Source: Bacteroidota bacterium (GTDB lineage: Bacteria > Bacteroidota > Bacteroidia > Chitinophagales > Chitinophagaceae). From it: a DNA stretch of 39,397 bases. The notes under the pieces are model-generated. The model saw only the letters and a program-made list of their open reading frames with translations. It was not told where the DNA came from and made no database searches. Both the position numbers and the translations under genes were made by a program. Positions 23,570-33,004 of the stretch are shown here, piece after piece. The stretch is taken from NCBI GenBank assembly GCA_030706735.1, contig JAUZNZ010000037.1, forward strand, positions 1 to 39,397, read 5' to 3'. Numbering within the stretch: position 1 is the first letter of the stretch; every line of letters begins with the position of its first letter.

Positions 23570-26239
23570 ATGCGTTGGTCATGTGCCGTTTCTCTCTTTT
23601 GCGGGATATCCCTGCTGCTATCTGGCAGTGGATACGGGCAAACACTCGGTCCGGGGAAGGAGGCATCTACTAAATACCGGGTATGGATAGGCGCAGGGGC
23701 GCGCGTGGAAGAGAGTGATCAGCCCCCGCAGTGGCGGGGGATCCGCGCCGACGCGCGGGATATATTAAGTGCAGACACGCTCTGGGAAGCAGTATCCGGC
23801 CACACACAAATCGTCCAATTTCCTCCGGGCAATATCGAGCGGGCCAGGGATGCAGCCCTGCAAAAGGCATTCAACGATCTGGCGCGCCGGCATATGGCCC
23901 TGGCCCTGGGAACCTCGCTGTTGGTCAGATCGGATCGTTGTGCATCAAACACAGAAGCCTACGGCAGGCCGGAAGACCTGGAGAGAGTGCTCAAAAAGAT
24001 TCAGCGCAATGGCGGCCACTTGCAATATATTGCTATGGACGAACCATTCTTCTTTGGGCACAGGTATTCGGGACCGGGGGCATGTCATGATTCTGCGGTG
24101 GAGATTGCCCGCGAGATTGCAGAGAACCTGAAGATGGTCAGGAGCATATTCCCCAACGTGAAGGTTGGCGATATCGAGGTGACCGATGGTTCGGGCGACT
24201 GGATGAGCCAGTTGGTCGGTTGGGTGGACACCTATCGTTCGGTGGTAGGTGAGCCGCTGGCCTTTCTACACGCAGACGTGGTTTGGTCCGGTCCGGCCAT
24301 GTCGAACCTGGTACACCTGGCAACCCAACTGAAGCAGAGAGGAGTGCCTTTCGGGATCACCTACAACGCCGACGAAAATGCGCGGACAGACAAGGAATGG
24401 ACCCAAAATGCGATCAGTCATTTTACGGAGATTGAAACCGCCCTGGGGATACAGCCCGATGACGTGATTTTTGAGACCTGGACGCCTTTACCCAGCCATA
24501 TGCTGCCGGAAGACCAGCCCGGAGCCTTCATGAATATCCCTTTTCAGTATATCCACAAGCGATCATCCCTCACGCTGACACGAAACGGCAATTCCATCAA
24601 GGGTAGGCTCACCGATTTACAGGGAAACCCGTTACCCCGTACCGGAGTGACCATCGATGCCATCGACGCAGCCGCCCGCATGGGACTTACCCCAAGACAA
24701 TTGGCAGCCGTCGTTCCCATCAACGCAGCTTCCGCCATTGTCGGCATCCGGGCCAATACGGAGGGAAGTTGCGTATGCTCCGGAGACGCAGGCGCGGCCG
24801 TCGGCCGCATCCGCTACCGCGAACAAGGCACGGGGCGCCAGGTGGATATTTCTCCGGTGACTTTGCCGATACCTGACGCCCCTCCGGCTATCCGCAGCTT
24901 CTCCCTCACGAAGGACAAAACCTTCGCGCCCAATCTCAAACAATTTCCGGTGACAGCAGGCAAAGCATTCACGCTCGAGGCTCCGATAATGGCCACGGCT
25001 GATGGCGACCATGCGGGATATGTCATGATCGTTTTCCAGGACAGCTCCGGCAAGGGCATCCAACGGTACAACCTCTGGTTTACCCCTTCCTCCGTCAGGC
25101 TCGACAGCCTGATAACGGATGCGGACGGCCGCTTCAACCTGGAACTCTCTCCAACGGTTATGGCCGCCCATCCTGACCTCCGTGCTTCTTTTGGAGGCAA
25201 CCGGGAATGGCGGCCGTCGATGGCCTTCCTACCCCTCTCATCTGGGGATGATGAGGCAAGGATGCCCGCGTTGATCCCTTTTCGGCCAATTTTCCCGTCG
25301 CCTGCTGAAGAAAAACCCCTTGTATTTTTTGGTCCGCGCCCCGACTTCCTTCCATTCTTTAACAATGAAAGGGCATGGGACGAAGGGGTAAAAGAATGGA
25401 ATAGTGCAGCGCCTCATATCCAGGTCATTAAATTTAGTACACAGTACCTGGTTGCCGTCCCCGACTCTGTATTGTCGAATATCGTACAGGATCTGCACCA
25501 AAAACACATGGGACTGGGATTGGAGAGCCTGGCGACGAACTGGTTCCACGAAACTCCCTGTGGCGGCGGAATCGAAGGCTATTCCGATCCGGGATCCGCC
25601 AACACGATCGTTTCAAAGCTGTTGAAGGTGGGTGGTTCTCTTGACTATATTGAAATGGATGAACCATTATGGTTCGGGCATTATTATATTGGTAAGAACG
25701 CCTGCAAAAGCACGCTTCAGAACCTGGCGGCGCGTGTGGCAGTTATCATAAAGATCTATACCGCCGCATTTCCCGGCGTGGTAGTGGGCGATACGGAACC
25801 TTTTCCTGCGGTAAGCAACCAACCGAACTGGGAGACGGACTATGCGGCTTGGGTGAGGGAATTCCACAAGGCGACAGGTACTGCGCTGTCATTTTTGCAC
25901 CTGGATTTCAACTGGGGCGACCCGCATCTGACCACCGGACCGCCGCACAACGATCTCAATCCGGCTGTCATTCAGGATCTGGCGAAAAAGGCGGCATTTA
26001 CAGCGCGGAGCAATGGATTACAGACCGGGGTGATATACGATGGCGCCGGCGGTCCCAACTCAGATGCTCAATGGATGCAGCAGGCCCGTACACACATGCA
26101 GATCGTAGAAGCATCCGGGATCCACCCCGACCACGTGCTTATAGAGTCTTGGGACAAATACCCTGCACGTTCATTACCGGAGGCTGATCAGAATGCACTG
26201 ATCAGTCTCATCGATTTCTATTTTCAGCGCTATAAATGA
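23570..26239 (+). CDS. Secreted protein with two related glycosidase-like domains
   Basis: This 889-residue protein has a signal peptide (MRWSCAVSLFCGISLLLSGSGYGQ). Residues about 30-340 and 590-889 are two copies of one domain. Each has a MDEP block (Asp157-Glu158 and Asp697-Glu698) followed by FGHxY...GAC or NAC. Each also has a late acid in VIFETW (Glu302) or VLIESW (Glu859). Paired acids on strand ends suggest a TIM-barrel glycoside hydrolase (inference; family unknown). The middle (about 345-580) is beta-rich with Ig-like segments (GNSIKGRLTDLQGNPLPR). It lies 21 bases after DUF1801 and overlaps nothing. Confidence 0.7.
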   Translation: MRWSCAVSLFCGISLLLSGSGYGQTLGPGKEASTKYRVWIGAGARVEESDQPPQWRGIRADARDILSADTLWEAVSGHTQIVQFPPGNIERARDAALQKAFNDLARRHMALALGTSLLVRSDRCASNTEAYGRPEDLERVLKKIQRNGGHLQYIAMDEPFFFGHRYSGPGACHDSAVEIAREIAENLKMVRSIFPNVKVGDIEVTDGSGDWMSQLVGWVDTYRSVVGEPLAFLHADVVWSGPAMSNLVHLATQLKQRGVPFGITYNADENARTDKEWTQNAISHFTEIETALGIQPDDVIFETWTPLPSHMLPEDQPGAFMNIPFQYIHKRSSLTLTRNGNSIKGRLTDLQGNPLPRTGVTIDAIDAAARMGLTPRQLAAVVPINAASAIVGIRANTEGSCVCSGDAGAAVGRIRYREQGTGRQVDISPVTLPIPDAPPAIRSFSLTKDKTFAPNLKQFPVTAGKAFTLEAPIMATADGDHAGYVMIVFQDSSGKGIQRYNLWFTPSSVRLDSLITDADGRFNLELSPTVMAAHPDLRASFGGNREWRPSMAFLPLSSGDDEARMPALIPFRPIFPSPAEEKPLVFFGPRPDFLPFFNNERAWDEGVKEWNSAAPHIQVIKFSTQYLVAVPDSVLSNIVQDLHQKHMGLGLESLATNWFHETPCGGGIEGYSDPGSANTIVSKLLKVGGSLDYIEMDEPLWFGHYYIGKNACKSTLQNLAARVAVIIKIYTAAFPGVVVGDTEPFPAVSNQPNWETDYAAWVREFHKATGTALSFLHLDFNWGDPHLTTGPPHNDLNPAVIQDLAKKAAFTARSNGLQTGVIYDGAGGPNSDAQWMQQARTHMQIVEASGIHPDHVLIESWDKYPARSLPEADQNALISLIDFYFQRYK

Positions 26240-26246
26240 GGTCCAA

Positions 26247-27011
26247 ATGAAAAAGACAGTCCAATTACCTATCATAAGTGCTGCCGTGATCGGCAGCCTG
26301 GCCTATATGATGGCCGACACCATCCACGAATGTCTGGGCCACGGCGGGACCTGCCTGCTCTTAGGCCATAAGATCAGCTTGCTCAATTCAGTCTATTTCA
26401 GAAGCAATACGGGGAACTACCGGGTCGATATCGGCGGCCCCATCGCCAACCTGATGGCAGGCGTTTTGATCTATGCCCTGCTGCAAAAAATGCGGAACCT
26501 GTCATTCTTTGCAAAATGGTTGCTGCTTCATGCCATGGTATACAACCTATGCTGGTTTTCCGGCACCATGCTGGAGTCCATCATCAAGTCAGACGGCGAT
26601 TGGTCGCACGCGGCAAATGAACTGAACCTCAGCAGTCATATTACCCATTGGCTATTGCTTCTCGTATCGGTCTTAAGCTACATGGTCTTCTTTAGGATGA
26701 CCAGATCCTGCCTGGTTCAACAATTTCAAACCTCTCCCTATTCGAAAAATCAGCTCCTTCTATACCCTTATCTGTTTGCCGTCGTAGCTTCCTTTTTTGC
26801 AGGCCTTTTCTTTGCCGGCGATAGATGGAATACCGCCATTGGCGGCGTTTTGGAGTTGGTCTCCTCATTGCCTCTTTTGTTCATTCGATTTAAACCAGGT
26901 ACCACTTCAGGGGCTCATCCCCGGCCATTCAGGGTTTCTTATATAACGGCCGCGTTGATCCTGTTCGTCGTATTTTGTTTTACGATGGGCAAAGGGATCG
27001 TTTTTACTTAG
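26247..27011 (+). CDS. Polytopic membrane protein with a site-2-protease-like motif
   Basis: This 254-residue protein has about six membrane helices. The first contains HECLGHGG, with His27, Glu28 and His32. The spacing is HExxxH, one residue longer than the HExxH of M50 proteases. The next loop has DIGGPIANLMAG (about 61-72), similar to the second M50 motif GPxxN. A further acidic loop is SDGDW near 114-118. It could be a divergent intramembrane metalloprotease or a non-catalytic relative. It starts eight bases after the glycosidase-like gene, in the same orientation. Confidence 0.65.
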   Translation: MKKTVQLPIISAAVIGSLAYMMADTIHECLGHGGTCLLLGHKISLLNSVYFRSNTGNYRVDIGGPIANLMAGVLIYALLQKMRNLSFFAKWLLLHAMVYNLCWFSGTMLESIIKSDGDWSHAANELNLSSHITHWLLLLVSVLSYMVFFRMTRSCLVQQFQTSPYSKNQLLLYPYLFAVVASFFAGLFFAGDRWNTAIGGVLELVSSLPLLFIRFKPGTTSGAHPRPFRVSYITAALILFVVFCFTMGKGIVFT

Positions 27012-27031
27012 CTAATGCAACATCTGTTCGA

Positions 27032-28576
27032 TTAGTTGCCGAACACAAGCTTAAGCAACGATTGCACGACGCTGACAAGCAGCGGCGACGCGGCAACCAG
27101 GGTACCCTGAAGTTTGCTGAAGGGGTCCTTTACCAGGTCGGTCAATCCGCCCGACTTGTTATCGGCAGAAGCTCCGCCACCCCCGGTGGATGGCGCGGGC
27201 AGTTCCAGCTGTATTTCACTGAATCGCATTTTAACCGGTAAATAGATCAGCAAGAGTACAACCGTATACAAACCCCCATAGAGATAGACGGAATCGGTTC
27301 CGGCGGGGCTATATCCCCAGGTGACTGACAATAGTCTGACAAAGCCAAGACTATTGACCGTGCCATATAATGCTCCGGTACAGAGCACCATCAAGGACAA
27401 GATCACCGCCGAAAGAACAAAATACTTGTTGAAATAGCCCACCAGCCGGTCAAAATGGCCCCGAATATCCTCTTGCTCATCCTCCATGGTTTTTAGCTTC
27501 GTTTGTTCCGCATGAGTTCCCGATGCCGCAACGGTCTTTAGGTCAAGGCCCAATTTCGCCACGGCGTCGCGCTGCTTCTCAATATTTTGCTCCCGGATCT
27601 TTATGCTTTTTACAAAATGGGGTAGCATGGACGCCGTATGGATAAAGCCTGCCAGGCAGCACGCCCCCGTGAAATAACCGATGAAATTTACGATGCGCAT
27701 CGACCAGGTAAAAGTCTGCATGAAATACAAACTCTTTACGGGGATCTCATCGTCAAAACTGTATTTTAGGATCACGTTTAGGATGATCAACCCAAAAACA
27801 ATTCCAAACCACGACAGAAGGAATTTGTATTTAGAAGCCCCTTCGATATATTGCTCGAATAGCTGATAGACCTCTTGTCTGATCAGGAACGCCGTGACCA
27901 GCGCAATCCCGCAAAAGCTGCAAAAAACGGCGATCAGCAGTACCCAGGCTCCCACCTGCGGATACTTGGCCATGAACTGCGCATTGGTCGGAAAGTTGGA
28001 GATCTTTAGATTTGCTGAAAGAGGATGTATTAATAGTGTAGATCCCGATCCGGGAACCCTGATCCAACCGTTCACCTTGGTTAGCCAACCATATTTCGCG
28101 GTGCTGAATTCATCTTCCCAGCGTCTTGGATCATCAGGGCCAATCGCAAAGTGCAGCCAGCCATTGAGTTTCTTGTTTACCACGGTATCCGCCAGCCCGG
28201 CATCCGCTATTTCGGCTAGATAGCCATCAAGCAGGACGATCGTCTTTTTAGCATCCTCGATTGACGAATTCAGTATGGTTAAAGAGTCGGCAGCGGCCTT
28301 ATTCTCGAGTCGTGCCTTAAGGTTCGCCAACACGTGGTGCATGGAATCGTCGAGGAAACCCACTGCTTCGGCGGCAACGTTCTTCCCCGAATAGTCCACC
28401 TCATGAAAGGCTGAAACAGACGAACGAAGGGGAAACCGCAGTCCGCCATAGGACATGGCTATCAGGCCGATAAGCAGCCCCGCAAATCCCGCGAGTGACA
28501 GCCCGGCAACCCGAAAATCCGGTTTGAACTTGCCGGAGCTGCTGGTTCTGGCGGGGCCTTTACTTTTTTTCGTCAT
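27032..28576 (-). CDS. Large membrane protein of unknown function
   Basis: This 514-residue protein begins MTKKSKGPARTSSSGKFK. A basic tail precedes a first membrane helix (residues about 27-47). A soluble region with a coiled-coil-like SLTILNSSIEDAKKTIVLL follows. Several more helices lie at about 210-235, 250-272, 290-320, 385-405 and 425-450. A charged cytosolic coiled coil lies between them (KIREQNIEKQRDAVAKLGLDL). The C-terminus is a Ser/Gly linker plus an amphipathic end. No family was recognised. It is convergent with the preceding gene. Confidence 0.65.
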   Translation of the reverse strand: MTKKSKGPARTSSSGKFKPDFRVAGLSLAGFAGLLIGLIAMSYGGLRFPLRSSVSAFHEVDYSGKNVAAEAVGFLDDSMHHVLANLKARLENKAAADSLTILNSSIEDAKKTIVLLDGYLAEIADAGLADTVVNKKLNGWLHFAIGPDDPRRWEDEFSTAKYGWLTKVNGWIRVPGSGSTLLIHPLSANLKISNFPTNAQFMAKYPQVGAWVLLIAVFCSFCGIALVTAFLIRQEVYQLFEQYIEGASKYKFLLSWFGIVFGLIILNVILKYSFDDEIPVKSLYFMQTFTWSMRIVNFIGYFTGACCLAGFIHTASMLPHFVKSIKIREQNIEKQRDAVAKLGLDLKTVAASGTHAEQTKLKTMEDEQEDIRGHFDRLVGYFNKYFVLSAVILSLMVLCTGALYGTVNSLGFVRLLSVTWGYSPAGTDSVYLYGGLYTVVLLLIYLPVKMRFSEIQLELPAPSTGGGGASADNKSGGLTDLVKDPFSKLQGTLVAASPLLVSVVQSLLKLVFGN

Positions 28577-28642
28577 ACGAGATTTGCCAAAAGTTAATTA
28601 ATTCTCCTATTTTAGTCTACCGTAAAAACACGGTATTTTCCA

Positions 28643-29071
28643 ATGCAACCCCTCATCCACCTTAATGCTCTCCTGATCGCCGGCCTCCTTGCACTGGCCC
28701 CGTGTATCACCAGGACTTCTCCTACTGATCAACGATCAGCCACCCGGCAAGATCCGCTCATCGGCGACTGGATCGGTACCTCGATCTGCCAACTAAAGAA
28801 TTCGCCTTGCCACGATGAGAACGTGGTTTTTCACTTTTCGCCCGCCAACGTGGCCGACCATTATCGGGTTAAGGCCGACAAGATCGTAAACGGCCAGCCG
28901 GACTTCATGGGAGAGTTGGATTTCCTCTTTGACAAGGCAACGCAAACGCTCACCTGTGCTATCCCATCCGGCACCTGGGTGCTAAAACGGAAACAAAGCC
29001 ATATTGACGGCACCCTGACGACGCCCGACAACATCCTGTTCAGGAAATTGACCCTGTCAAAAGTTCAATAA
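28643..29071 (+). CDS. Small exported protein, lipocalin-like size
   Basis: This 142-residue protein has a signal peptide (MQPLIHLNALLIAGLLALAP). The Cys following it may be a lipidation site, but the lipobox is weak. The mature part contains PLIGDWIGTSICQL, which is typical of small beta-barrel exported proteins in which a W marks the first strand. Strand-like segments follow (NVVFHFSPAN, MGELDFLFDK, TLTCAIPSGTWVLKR). No catalytic residues are evident. It converges with the next lipoprotein gene, and the 3' ends overlap by seven bases. Confidence 0.65.
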   Translation: MQPLIHLNALLIAGLLALAPCITRTSPTDQRSATRQDPLIGDWIGTSICQLKNSPCHDENVVFHFSPANVADHYRVKADKIVNGQPDFMGELDFLFDKATQTLTCAIPSGTWVLKRKQSHIDGTLTTPDNILFRKLTLSKVQ

Positions 29072-29616
29072 AACACGGGAACGTTCTGGAAACTGCCATG
29101 GCTGATCGATATCGAACCCACAGCGCCATACGTATTAGTCGGATTACCGGCCGAGACCAGGGGCGTCAGGCGCCCCGAAAAAGTTCCGCTGATATGGCCA
29201 TGCTGGTAGGAGGTCACCGTAAAGCTCATACTGTCGGTCGCGGCATATACATATTCACTCTGTCCGTTGTAGGTCAAAAAGTACATTTCGCCGTAGATCC
29301 CTGTGTAGGTATATCGCCCCAAGGTTAAGCTATCGGTATAAAAAGTGAACGTAATTTCTCCCGAATTGCTGATCCCGTCCAGGTTATAACCGGTCGATTT
29401 CGTGCAGCCCAGGGTATAGTAATTCGGGTTCTGGCCATCGGCATTGGGGACGGATATATTGACCGCATTCCCATTCAGGGTATAGCTTAACGTGGCCGTG
29501 AGACCGCCGCCGTTTTGTCCCCCGGAATTCTTTGAACCGAGCATGGCATCTGGGATCGACTGCTTTAAGCAGGAGGAGAATAAGGTCAGGGCGCCGGCTA
29601 GTAAATACCATTTCAT
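29065..29616 (-). CDS. Putative lipoprotein, beta-rich
   Basis: From the ATG at 29616 (MKWYLLAGALTLFSSC) the protein has 183 residues and a lipoprotein signal with Cys16. An upstream in-frame extension to 29739 would lie over the neighbouring gene. The mature part has a Gly/Asn-rich linker (SKNSGGQNGGG) followed by strands such as LTATLSYTLNGNAVNISV and EITFTFYTDSLTLGRYTYTG. This pattern is common in cell-surface lipoproteins of Bacteroidota whose function is unknown. It overlaps the convergent gene by seven bases at the 3' end. Confidence 0.65.
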   Translation of the reverse strand: MKWYLLAGALTLFSSCLKQSIPDAMLGSKNSGGQNGGGLTATLSYTLNGNAVNISVPNADGQNPNYYTLGCTKSTGYNLDGISNSGEITFTFYTDSLTLGRYTYTGIYGEMYFLTYNGQSEYVYAATDSMSFTVTSYQHGHISGTFSGRLTPLVSAGNPTNTYGAVGSISISHGSFQNVPVFY

Positions 29617-29644
29617 GATCGACGATTTTAAGAGACCAACGCGC

Positions 29645-30187
29645 CTAATATCCTGCGCTCCGCTTTCCGAAGCGTATGAACCGCGAGATACCCAGGCTGA
29701 TAAAATTGTTGGAGCCGCCATGATCGATGACCGTTTCATAACGGAGGTTTAGATCGAAGGGGGCGTTCCACCAGTTGAACAGATAGCCGCCCCCCGCGGC
29801 AAAGACGACTCCATGGTAATGCAAATTGACCTGCTGCCCGTTAACGTCATGCAAGGAGGTGATGCCCACCAGGTTGAACCCGGCCTGCGGCTCCACATAG
29901 AACCCTTCGCCGCTTCCGTCCAGGGTATACCGGTATCCGGCTTTCAACGGGCACATGATGGTGCCGTCGGCGGTCCCATAGCCATCATTCAGAAAGAAGA
30001 TATCGGCGCCCAGTTCAAAGGTCAGGTCGCTGCCGTCCGAAACAGGGAACCCCGTTTTTACAAAGCCTCCAAAACCCATTGAATAGTTGCTGGTATTCTT
30101 TCCAACCAGTTTCATGACCCCTATTTGCGCATGGGCCTGCAGGATGGTTACTAGTAGGATAACCGCGGTGAGAGTGCTTTTGCTCAT
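29645..30187 (-). CDS. Outer-membrane beta-barrel-like protein
   Basis: From the ATG at 30187 (MSKSTLTAVILLVTILQAHAQ) the protein has 180 residues and a signal peptide. Alternating strands follow (SMGFGGFVKTGFPVS, LTFELGADIFFLNDG, FYVEPQAGFNLVGIT, VVFAAGGGYLFNWW, FDLNLRYETVI). The end (FISLGISRFIRFGK) resembles the last strand of a porin-like barrel. This is typical of small PorT/OmpW-like outer-membrane proteins. It lies 28 bases upstream of the lipoprotein gene on the same strand, so the two may be one operon. Confidence 0.75.
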   Translation of the reverse strand: MSKSTLTAVILLVTILQAHAQIGVMKLVGKNTSNYSMGFGGFVKTGFPVSDGSDLTFELGADIFFLNDGYGTADGTIMCPLKAGYRYTLDGSGEGFYVEPQAGFNLVGITSLHDVNGQQVNLHYHGVVFAAGGGYLFNWWNAPFDLNLRYETVIDHGGSNNFISLGISRFIRFGKRSAGY

Positions 30188-30350
30188 AAGATGTAAGCTT
30201 CGAAGGGGGCAAATATAGCCCATTTGTTCAATATCCATCCGCGCAGATAATTGGAAGTTTTTCTGTGGGAACCCGTATTACTTTGTATAAGCGTGTAAAA
30301 GACATTTATCCCGCTGACCTAAACACATCATTAACTTAAATTTGCTTGTC

Positions 30351-31412
30351 ATGAGAACGAAAAATTTCTTTCTCCTGGGGCTTATTTGCTCCATCGGATG
30401 CTATTCCTGCCAAAAAAATATGAGGGATTCGGGCGGAGACGGCTCCGCGGAATTCCTTTCGCACAACGGAAGGGATGGGTTTCCAAACAATCACCCCAAA
30501 AGCCTGACGAATGGGTCGATCGACACCATTCAAAAAGGCTTTGGTTTCACGGAGGGCCCCGCCGTTGACAGACACGGCAATGTGTTCTTTACCGACCAGC
30601 CCAATGACAGGATCTACAAATGGAACGCAGCAACCGGTAAGGTATCGTTGTTCTTGCAGGGTACCGGTCGCGCCAATGGAATGGAATTCGACAGGGAGGG
30701 CAATCTCATCGCATGCGCTGACATGCACGGGGAACTCTGGAAGATACGTCCCGACGGCAGTCATACCGTAATGGTGAATAATTATAATGGCAAGCTATTG
30801 AATGGGCCCAATGACGTATGGATCAACCCCTGCACCGGCGGGATCTATATCACCGACCCGATATTTCCCAGGGATTATTGGGACGACTCCGATCCGCGCA
30901 AGCAAGCCTGGGAGCCGACCCACTCTGAACAGGCCGCCACGGGCAAAGGGGGGCATGTCTATTACCTGGCTCCCGGCAAACACAAATTGGTTAGGGTAAC
31001 AACAATGCCGGAATGGAATGCCGACACCTGGCCGAACGGCATCGTAGGAACGCCTGATGGCAAGAGGCTCTATGTGAACAATTGGACCTATGACGGCACC
31101 GGCAAGATTCAGCTTTTTGATATCAATCCCGATGGGACACTCTCCCATATCAGGCCCTTTGTAAACAACGTGAACTTCTGCGACGGCATGTCGATGGATG
31201 AACTGGGCAACATCTACGTCAGCGGCGGGGTAGGGGTGAACGTCTTTGACCCCCAGGGCAATAATATCCTCACGATTAACACCGGTGGCGGCAGCAATAA
31301 CGTTTTTGCCGGGGAAAATAATAAATTGCTGTTCATGACGGGGCCGACGGATAGGATTACTTCGACAAAAATGAACGTAAAAGGGGTAGAACGATTTTGG
31401 TTCCCGTTTTGA
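30351..31412 (+). CDS. SMP-30/gluconolactonase-like lipoprotein
   Basis: From the ATG at 30351 (MRTKNFFLLGLICSIGCYSC) the protein has 353 residues and a lipoprotein signal. The six-bladed propeller blocks are visible as FTEGPAVDRHGNVFFTDQPNDRI, GRANGMEFDREGNLIACAD, LLNGPNDVWINPCTGGIYITDP and WPNGIVGTPDGKRLYVNN. The conserved Glu in TEGP and the Asn/Asp of NGPND and PNG fit the metal site of SMP-30 lactonases. It is followed 56 bases later by a GH51 enzyme, so a role in sugar acid or arabinose metabolism is plausible. Substrate unknown. Confidence 0.85.
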   Translation: MRTKNFFLLGLICSIGCYSCQKNMRDSGGDGSAEFLSHNGRDGFPNNHPKSLTNGSIDTIQKGFGFTEGPAVDRHGNVFFTDQPNDRIYKWNAATGKVSLFLQGTGRANGMEFDREGNLIACADMHGELWKIRPDGSHTVMVNNYNGKLLNGPNDVWINPCTGGIYITDPIFPRDYWDDSDPRKQAWEPTHSEQAATGKGGHVYYLAPGKHKLVRVTTMPEWNADTWPNGIVGTPDGKRLYVNNWTYDGTGKIQLFDINPDGTLSHIRPFVNNVNFCDGMSMDELGNIYVSGGVGVNVFDPQGNNILTINTGGGSNNVFAGENNKLLFMTGPTDRITSTKMNVKGVERFWFPF

Positions 31413-31468
31413 CCTCTTTTCCGTAGCATTGCCGTAGCGCCGCCGCCACAACATTAAAAATAGCCGTA

Positions 31469-32989
31469 ATGAAAAAAATAGCATTAGCCTTAGTTCTTCT
31501 TTTCCCTTGGGTTGTCAACGCACAAAATGCAAAGATCAAGATCGATGCCGAGAGGAGCATCGGCGAGATTGACCCTAAGATCTACGGGGTTTTTATGGAG
31601 CCGATTCAGATCAGCGGACGCCGGGGTCTTCCCGATTCGCCCCGCCTGAATACGCTCTATGGAACCCTGTATAATCCGGCTTCCCCGCTGGCCGACGAAA
31701 ATGGCTTCAGAAAAGATTTCATCGAGGCGATGAAAGAATTGAAAGTGACCAACATGAGATGGCCGGGCGGCAATTTTTTAATGGGCTATAACTGGCAGGA
31801 TGGCATCGGCCCGAAAGACAAACGTCCGGCACGCATCAACATGGCCTGGGGTGGGATCGATAGCAACCAGGTCGGAACGGACGAATGGTTTGCGTTGAAC
31901 AGATCGATGGGCACGGAGAACGTGGTGGCAGTAAACCTTGGATTGGGCAGTATTCAGGACGCGGTGTACTGGGTGGAGTATTGCAATTACCCCAAGGGCA
32001 CCTATTATTCGGAACTTCGGGCAAAGAACGGCCATCCCGCGCCATACAAGGTGAAGATATGGGACCTGGGCAATGAGGTGGACGGCAAGCCCTGGGAATT
32101 GGGTCATAAGAATGCCGAAGATTATGTCGAAGTGGCCAGGGAGGCCGCTAAAGCCATGCAGGCGGTCGATAATAGCATCGAACTGGTGGGTTGCGGCTCT
32201 TCCTGGTACAGTCTGAATGAATGGGACAACTGGAATCGCAAAATATTGACCGGGATAGGAGACAAGATTAAATATCTGTCCATTCACAGCTACTGGGAAA
32301 GTTCGCCGGATTATTACACGCACATGGGAGCAGGGGCGAAAACATTTGATGACCGGATCAGGATCACCGCCGGGGAAATCGACGCCGTATCCAAAACCCA
32401 GGGATTCAAGAATCCCATCTACCTTTCAGTGGACGAATGGGGCGCCTTTGGACGCAACTTCATGAGCGTATTGCCGGTAGCGCAATCCTTCAATGCGTTT
32501 ATCAGGCATGCGGATGTGGTAAAAATGGCCAATTTCACCACGCTGACTTCCTTGTTGTCCAACGACCCGAAGAAGGGAACGTTCAAATCGCCGCTATTCT
32601 ACGTCTATAAGGCCTATTCCAACAATTGTCGTGGAACGGCAATAGACACCTATGTGTCCTGCGACACCTTCGGTACGGAAAAATACAGGGGGATCCCGTA
32701 TTTGGACGTAAGCGCTACCTATTCAAAGCAAGACCATGCCGTATTTATCAATGTAGTGAACAGGCATAAGGAGAAGGCCATTACGGCCGATATCACGAAT
32801 ACGTCGGGAACGGCAACAGGCAAGGCCGAAGTCAGTGTTATTGCCGCAAAAGACCTTCAGGAACCGTTCACATTTGATAAACAGAATGAATATGTGCCCG
32901 AAAAGAAGGCGGTGGACGTCAAAGACAATGCACTGTCGTACAGCTTCCCTCCACATTCGTTCACCCAAATAAAAATAACCCTTCGCTGA
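31469..32989 (+). CDS. Secreted GH51 alpha-L-arabinofuranosidase
   Basis: This 506-residue protein has a signal peptide (MKKIALALVLLFPWVVNAQ). Family features are EIDPKIYGVFMEP, MRWPGGNF, WDLGNEVDG with the acid/base Glu203, and LSVDEWG with the nucleophile Glu323. The gap of 120 residues between the two Glu matches GH51 enzymes. The C-terminal third is the usual beta-sandwich. It releases L-arabinofuranosyl groups from plant arabinans or arabinoxylans. It lies 56 bases after the SMP-30 lipoprotein, probably co-transcribed. Confidence 0.92.
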   Translation: MKKIALALVLLFPWVVNAQNAKIKIDAERSIGEIDPKIYGVFMEPIQISGRRGLPDSPRLNTLYGTLYNPASPLADENGFRKDFIEAMKELKVTNMRWPGGNFLMGYNWQDGIGPKDKRPARINMAWGGIDSNQVGTDEWFALNRSMGTENVVAVNLGLGSIQDAVYWVEYCNYPKGTYYSELRAKNGHPAPYKVKIWDLGNEVDGKPWELGHKNAEDYVEVAREAAKAMQAVDNSIELVGCGSSWYSLNEWDNWNRKILTGIGDKIKYLSIHSYWESSPDYYTHMGAGAKTFDDRIRITAGEIDAVSKTQGFKNPIYLSVDEWGAFGRNFMSVLPVAQSFNAFIRHADVVKMANFTTLTSLLSNDPKKGTFKSPLFYVYKAYSNNCRGTAIDTYVSCDTFGTEKYRGIPYLDVSATYSKQDHAVFINVVNRHKEKAITADITNTSGTATGKAEVSVIAAKDLQEPFTFDKQNEYVPEKKAVDVKDNALSYSFPPHSFTQIKITLR

Positions 32990-33004
32990 CCGTCCGCTGA
33001 CGGT

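Noticed and set aside
26834-26844. CGCCATTGGCG inside a coding region
   Set aside because: Its spacer is one base shorter than in the palindrome and it lies within a gene with no promoter nearby, so it is probably chance.
30795-31484. 229-residue minus-strand frame over the SMP-30 gene
   Set aside because: It is antisense to a conserved propeller protein and has no features of its own.
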